Shown here: one piece after another, positions 13,497 through 16,022 of the stretch
Position numbering within the stretch: position 1 is the stretch's first letter
Layout: each line of letters opens with the position of its first letter
Origin: an uncultured Lachnospiraceae bacterium
GTDB taxonomy: Bacteria; Bacillota_A; Clostridia; Lachnospirales; Lachnospiraceae
Direction: 5' to 3'
Length of the DNA: 16,022 bases
Assembly: GCA_910585355.1 (NCBI GenBank)
Contig: CAJUDN010000048.1
Span: forward strand, 8,165 to 24,186
Program-made: the position numbers and the translations under genes
Notes under the pieces: generated by a model
Told to the model about the DNA's origin: nothing
What the model saw: only the letters and a program-made list of their open reading frames with translations
The model's database searches: none

Positions 13497-14510
13497 TTAC
13501 GACCTGGACCCTTTTTTGCTTCGGTCCAGATATTCCATTATGTCTTTGAACTCCCGGGTATATTTATGAGAGGAGGCGGAGGGGTTGGCATGGAAAAGGT
13601 GTCTGCCAAAGGGCAGGCTGCGTGAGCGGAGGGAGGCCATGGCGGCTTCCTTTTCTTTTAGAAGCTCCGCAAGCTGCTGCTCGGATTTTCCCCTTAAGCT
13701 GCTCAGGCTGATACCGGCTGTATCTTTTAAACCATCCAGTTTCCCTTCTGCTTTTGTCCTGATTTCCTCAAGACTCATGGCGGTCAGCTCCTTAAGGCTG
13801 TCAAATCTGTCCCCGGCACGGCTTTTTAAACCGTCCAGGGTCCCCATACGCATTTCTGTGAATGCGGCAGCCTGTTCCATAAATTCGGAACGGGCTTCTT
13901 GAAGCCGCTCTTCGGCTTCCATTTTCAAAAGAGCTGTCTGAACCTGAAGAATGTCCAGTTCCTGACGCAGCTTCTTGATGGCTTCAAGGGATTTCCCAAA
14001 GGCAAAGGCTTCTCTGGTGCAGACAATGGAGTCATAGATAAATAAAACGGAAACCACAGATATAAATAGAAGATTCCATGGGAGCGGCATAGAGAGGACG
14101 CCGCGTTCAATCGGTTTGTGAATCAGGTGTGTCATAAAAATCGTTAAAAATCCCCAGGCAATGGAAGAGGAAAGACAGATATAGCCGTGAAGATTATATT
14201 TCTGATCGCTGTAATCCCAGTAACGAATTTTAAATAAAAGCTCCATGATATAACCTGTGATATATTCCAGAAGGGTAGCGCCTATGACGCCGGAACACCA
14301 GGTGAGAACGAGGCTGCCCTGAAAGGGAGTAGAGACCCAGAGCATCATAATGGCGCCGCTTCCGTACAGGGGAAGCATAGGGAGCCGAAGGAACCCTCGG
14401 TTCACAAAAGTCCCTTCTTTTATGGATACATAAGTGGATTCAAAAACCCATCCGAAAAAGCAATAGAGGTAGAAAAATTCCAGCCATTGATACCAGGTGT
14501 ATGTGTACAT
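13497..14510 (-). CDS. PF06541-type (CmpB-like) membrane protein with hendecad-repeat tail
   Basis: A 337-residue protein. Residues 1-160 carry several membrane helices and match the family annotated as putative ABC-transporter type IV (CmpB): FFYLYCFFGWVFESTYVS, NRGFLRLPMLPLYGSGA, EYITGYIMELLF and YNLHGYICLSSSIAWG. Despite the name, no ATPase partner is nearby and transport is unproven. Residues about 170-222 form a predicted coiled coil. Residues 225-301 are seven consecutive 11-residue units with a hydrophobic first residue, a hydrophobic fourth and usually a Lys or Arg fifth, for example LDGLKSRAGDR (225-235). Residues 302-337 are polar and basic. The ATG at 14510-14508 has AAAGGAGC upstream. 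The repeat tail looks like an addition to the usual family domain and may be an amphipathic surface or membrane-binding helix. Confidence 0.8.
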   Translation of the reverse strand: MYTYTWYQWLEFFYLYCFFGWVFESTYVSIKEGTFVNRGFLRLPMLPLYGSGAIMMLWVSTPFQGSLVLTWCSGVIGATLLEYITGYIMELLFKIRYWDYSDQKYNLHGYICLSSSIAWGFLTIFMTHLIHKPIERGVLSMPLPWNLLFISVVSVLFIYDSIVCTREAFAFGKSLEAIKKLRQELDILQVQTALLKMEAEERLQEARSEFMEQAAAFTEMRMGTLDGLKSRAGDRFDSLKELTAMSLEEIRTKAEGKLDGLKDTAGISLSSLRGKSEQQLAELLKEKEAAMASLRSRSLPFGRHLFHANPSASSHKYTREFKDIMEYLDRSKKGSRS

Positions 14511-14541
14511 ATCAGTGCTCCTTTCAGGCGAAATTAGTTAC

Positions 14542-14570
14542 ATGATACGATATTATTGCGAATCCTGCAA
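14542..14570 (-). promoter_or_regulatory. Promoter for the PF06541-type gene
   Basis: On the minus strand, TTGCAG (14570-14565), a 17-base spacer and TATCAT (14547-14542), each with four or more consensus matches. It lies 32 bases upstream of the start codon and downstream of repeat E3, so the gene does not need E3 for expression. Confidence 0.65.
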
Positions 14571-14676
14571 GGGTTTTGGAACTGAATTTCCGGGAATCAG
14601 TAACCATCTGAACTGCCAGTTGAACTGTTGCGGAAACTATGTATTGCAATTATAGAATATTTCTTATAAAATGAAG

Positions 14677-14776
14677 GGTATAGTCTTGTCCGCCTTTCGG
14701 CGGATTTTAGCGCCTGGATTTCTGCGGCGGGTGTAGAAACCAGGTGTACAGATATAATGTCTGACGACATTATATC
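14677..14776 (-). repeat. Repeat element E3, inverted and shortened copy of the scfA leader element
   Basis: Read on the minus strand from 14776, it begins with a perfect palindrome (arms GATATAATGTC/GACATTATATC, 14751-14776) carrying an extended -10 element TGA-TATAAT. Next comes a hairpin with CCTGG-TTTCT pairing with AGAAA-T-CCAGG, then TCCGCC-GAAA-GGCGGA (14704-14689). It aligns without gaps to 7850-7928 for 79 bases. After that the E1 interior is missing, and a remnant resembling the right palindrome end (GAC-TATACC) appears near 14677-14685. It lies in the 341-base gap between two divergent genes, which holds no gene. Confidence 0.7.
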
Positions 14777-14851
14777 ATAGGGGTTAAAATATCTTTTGAT
14801 CCCAAGTCATACATACTAATTTAGGAAAGATCTTAAGCAGGAGAGAAGTTA

Positions 14852-15490
14852 ATGAATCTGAAAAAACGATTGGACGAAACAATTCATGATGTGTTCATTG
14901 AAGAATTTTATTCTGGAAAATATCATGCAGGGGAAAAAGTTGACCCGGCGGAGCTGGCGGCGCAATTTTCCATCAGCAGGACTCCGGTGGTGCTGGCACT
15001 GAAACGGCTGACCAATGAGGGAATCTTAACAGTGAGCAGCGGAGGAAAATATTATATTCCGATACCCACAAGGAAAATGCTGGATGAGGTGTGCGACGTC
15101 CGGTGTCTGCTGGAGCAGCATGCAGTATCCATCCATGTGAAAAATAATGACGCGGCGGTGGGAGAAAAGCTAAAAATGCTGGCGGAACAAAGTAAAGAAG
15201 CTTTTCTGTCAGGCGATCCTGTAACCAGTGTAAAGTGCGATTTTGATTTTCACAGAAGCTTTATTGAACTTACGGGAAATTCATGCCTCATGGAGGCGCA
15301 TGTTTCGGTACTGAACCGTTTTGTGGGAATAAAATATTCTCTGGGGAATCAGCTGGAGAGTCAGGAGAGGGCGGTGGACCGCCATATGGAAATTATGGAA
15401 TTTATTATAGCCAATGATGAGAAAAAGGCAAAAGAATCTGTCTGGAACCATATTGAGTCGGCGCGTCAGCGAATTTCAAAATGTATATAA
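14852..15490 (+). CDS. GntR-family regulator, FadR/FCD type
   Basis: A 212-residue transcription factor. The winged helix-turn-helix lies at residues about 8-70, with DPAELAAQFSISRTPVVLAL as the recognition segment, where most relatives have R-x-P-V-R-E-A-L. The FCD ligand domain (about 78-208) has the metal-site residues Asp130, His134, His178 and His200, so it probably binds a carboxylate ligand through a metal ion. The ATG at 14852 follows CAGGAGAG (14838-14845). The gene stands alone: repeat E3 is upstream in the opposite orientation and no metabolic gene follows, so its target is unknown. It could bind the palindromes in E1 and E3, but GntR/FadR operators are usually shorter (TGGTnnACCA-like), so this is only a guess. 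Confidence 0.88.
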   Translation: MNLKKRLDETIHDVFIEEFYSGKYHAGEKVDPAELAAQFSISRTPVVLALKRLTNEGILTVSSGGKYYIPIPTRKMLDEVCDVRCLLEQHAVSIHVKNNDAAVGEKLKMLAEQSKEAFLSGDPVTSVKCDFDFHRSFIELTGNSCLMEAHVSVLNRFVGIKYSLGNQLESQERAVDRHMEIMEFIIANDEKKAKESVWNHIESARQRISKCI

Positions 15491-15504
15491 AAGAAAAGCA
15501 AGAA

Positions 15505-15528
15505 CCCCGCCTGTTTATACAGGCAGGG
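15505..15528. terminator. Hairpin after the GntR-type gene
   Basis: CCCCGCCTG (15505-15513) pairs with CAGGCAGGG (15520-15528) with one C-A mismatch and a 6-base loop, 15 bases after the stop codon. No T tract follows (TAAAGGTTT), so termination is only probable. The 482 bases from here to the adapter hold no credible gene, only hairpins and repeats. Confidence 0.45.
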
Positions 15529-15540
15529 TAAAGGTTTAAA

Positions 15541-15593
15541 AGGGGGAACCTGCCGGGCGCGACTCCGGCAGGTAAGAGTATGAAAAAGTTTAT
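15541..15593 (+). repeat. Palindromic repeat R, copy 1
   Basis: AGGGGG, then the hairpin ACCTGCCGG (15548-15556) pairing with CCGGCAGGT (15565-15573), then GAGTATGAAAAAG and a T/A-rich tail. It matches copy 2 at 15817-15869 almost base for base outside the loop. It is not associated with any transposase or gene in the window. Confidence 0.7.
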
Positions 15594-15738
15594 TCTTGCT
15601 TACAGGTCTTATTATGCCATATAAATATGTTGAATTTGTGGACATTCTATAAAATTAGGATAAAAAATATTAGAAGTCTATAAAATGGGAAATCGAGAAA
15701 GGTCATTTTGCAGCCTGCCCACGGGTCTGTAAAGCGTA

Positions 15739-15782
15739 ATTTATAAAGCCCCTGGTGCGAATCACCAGGGGGCTTTATAAAT
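15739..15782. other. Long hairpin between the two R repeats
   Basis: A stem of about 19 pairs, with one bulged base, joins 15739-15757 to 15763-15782 around the loop CGAAT; its GC core is CCCCTGGTG. The A/T-rich outer stem (ATTTATAAAG) gives a poly-T-like end in both directions, so it could be a bidirectional terminator or part of a structured RNA with repeat R copy 2. Confidence 0.65.
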
Positions 15783-15816
15783 CGCCCTGAAGGGTGCAGG
15801 ACGGAATAATGTTTTA

Positions 15817-15869
15817 AGGGGGGCCTGCCGGAGTCGACTCCGGCAGGTATGAGTATGAAAAAGCTTTAT
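15817..15869 (+). repeat. Palindromic repeat R, copy 2
   Basis: AGGGGGG, then a perfect 24-bp palindrome centred on GTCGAC (15824-15847, arms CCTGCCGGAGTC/GACTCCGGCAGG), then TATGAGTATGAAAAAG. It starts about 276 bases after copy 1, in the same orientation. Confidence 0.75.
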
Positions 15870-15872
15870 GTG

Positions 15873-15919
15873 TTCAAGTGTAGCACTTGAAACAAAGGCA
15901 GGTTATCCTTTCGGATAAC
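15873..15919 (+). other. Two short hairpins after repeat R copy 2
   Basis: TTCAAGTG-TAG-CACTTGAA (15873-15891) and GTTATCC-TTTC-GGATAAC (15902-15919), both with perfect stems. Together with the preceding palindrome and the hairpin at 15739, they form a chain of four stems within about 180 bases, suggesting a structured noncoding RNA rather than random intergenic sequence. Confidence 0.55.
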
Positions 15920-15972
15920 GTAATTGTATTATAGGGGAAGAATGTGTCTAAAGTGTGATTTAGAAATAAAAA

Positions 15973-16022
15973 AGATCGGAAGAGCGTCGTGTAGGGAAAG
16001 AGTGTTAAGATTAGTGTAGATC
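15973..16022. other. Illumina adapter sequence (not genomic)
   Basis: From 15973 the sequence starts AGATCGGAAGAGC and continues as the standard TruSeq read-2-side adapter through AGAGTGT (ends 16005). An 8-base index TAAGATTA (16006-16013) follows, then GTGTAGATC, the next constant adapter segment. This is library-construction sequence assembled onto a contig end and should be trimmed. Confidence 0.97.

Noticed and set aside
14751..14776. The E3 palindrome as the promoter/operator of the GntR-type gene
   Set aside because: The extended -10 and the homology to the scfA leader run on the minus strand, away from the regulator gene; no plus-strand -35 fits the plus-strand TATAAT.
15541..15869. 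The R repeats as a CRISPR array
   Set aside because: Only two units, about 276 bases apart, with no regular spacer length and no cas genes.

Overview
The window looks like the end of a draft contig from an anaerobic, Gram-positive gut-type Clostridia, most likely Lachnospiraceae. The reasons are strong AGGAGG-type ribosome binding sites, sigma-A promoters of the TTGACA/TATAAT kind, a SCIFF peptide/radical SAM maturase pair, a sodium-pump decarboxylase beta subunit with a tiny OadG-like partner, and an ECF thiamine transporter. No rRNA, tRNA, CRISPR array or transposase gene was seen. The last 50 bases are not genomic: they read as an Illumina adapter with an 8-base index.

Layout. 1-992 (minus) is a 3'-truncated L-threonine 3-dehydrogenase (tdh). 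1345-3367 holds an ECF thiamine-uptake S component (thiT) and a CNNM/CorC-type membrane protein with its own consensus promoter. 3377-4884 is a sodium-pump unit: promoter, structured leader with an intrinsic terminator (riboswitch-like), a lone OadB beta subunit and a 39-residue OadG-like membrane peptide. 5119-7337 is a complete three-gene polar amino-acid ABC importer (lipoprotein, permease, ATPase). 7397-7756 (minus) is a TIGR04086-type membrane protein. 7829-13429 is one collinear block: a repeat-rich, two-promoter leader, the SCIFF ranthipeptide precursor (scfA), its radical SAM/SPASM maturase (scfB), a fused SecDF, tRNA-guanine transglycosylase (tgt) and YajC. 13497-14510 (minus) is a PF06541-type membrane protein with a tail of seven 11-residue repeats. 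14852-15490 is a GntR/FadR-type regulator. 15491-15972 is gene-free and full of hairpins, with two copies of a palindromic repeat.

How the genes work together. SecDF and YajC are accessory parts of the Sec translocon, and tgt makes queuosine-type tRNA. Their linkage to scfA-scfB is the conserved clostridial SCIFF neighbourhood. The most unusual signal is a repeat: a 26-bp palindrome (arms TATAATGTC/GACATTATA, overlapping extended -10 promoter elements) followed by a hairpin. It occurs upstream of scfA and again, inverted, between the PF06541 gene and the GntR gene. The two copies match at 64 of 79 ungapped positions, and 14 of the 15 differences are transitions. A second palindrome copy sits at the scfA-proximal promoter, fused to another inverted repeat. 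The second notable signal is the oadB leader, laid out like a transcription-attenuating, possibly sodium-sensing, riboswitch.
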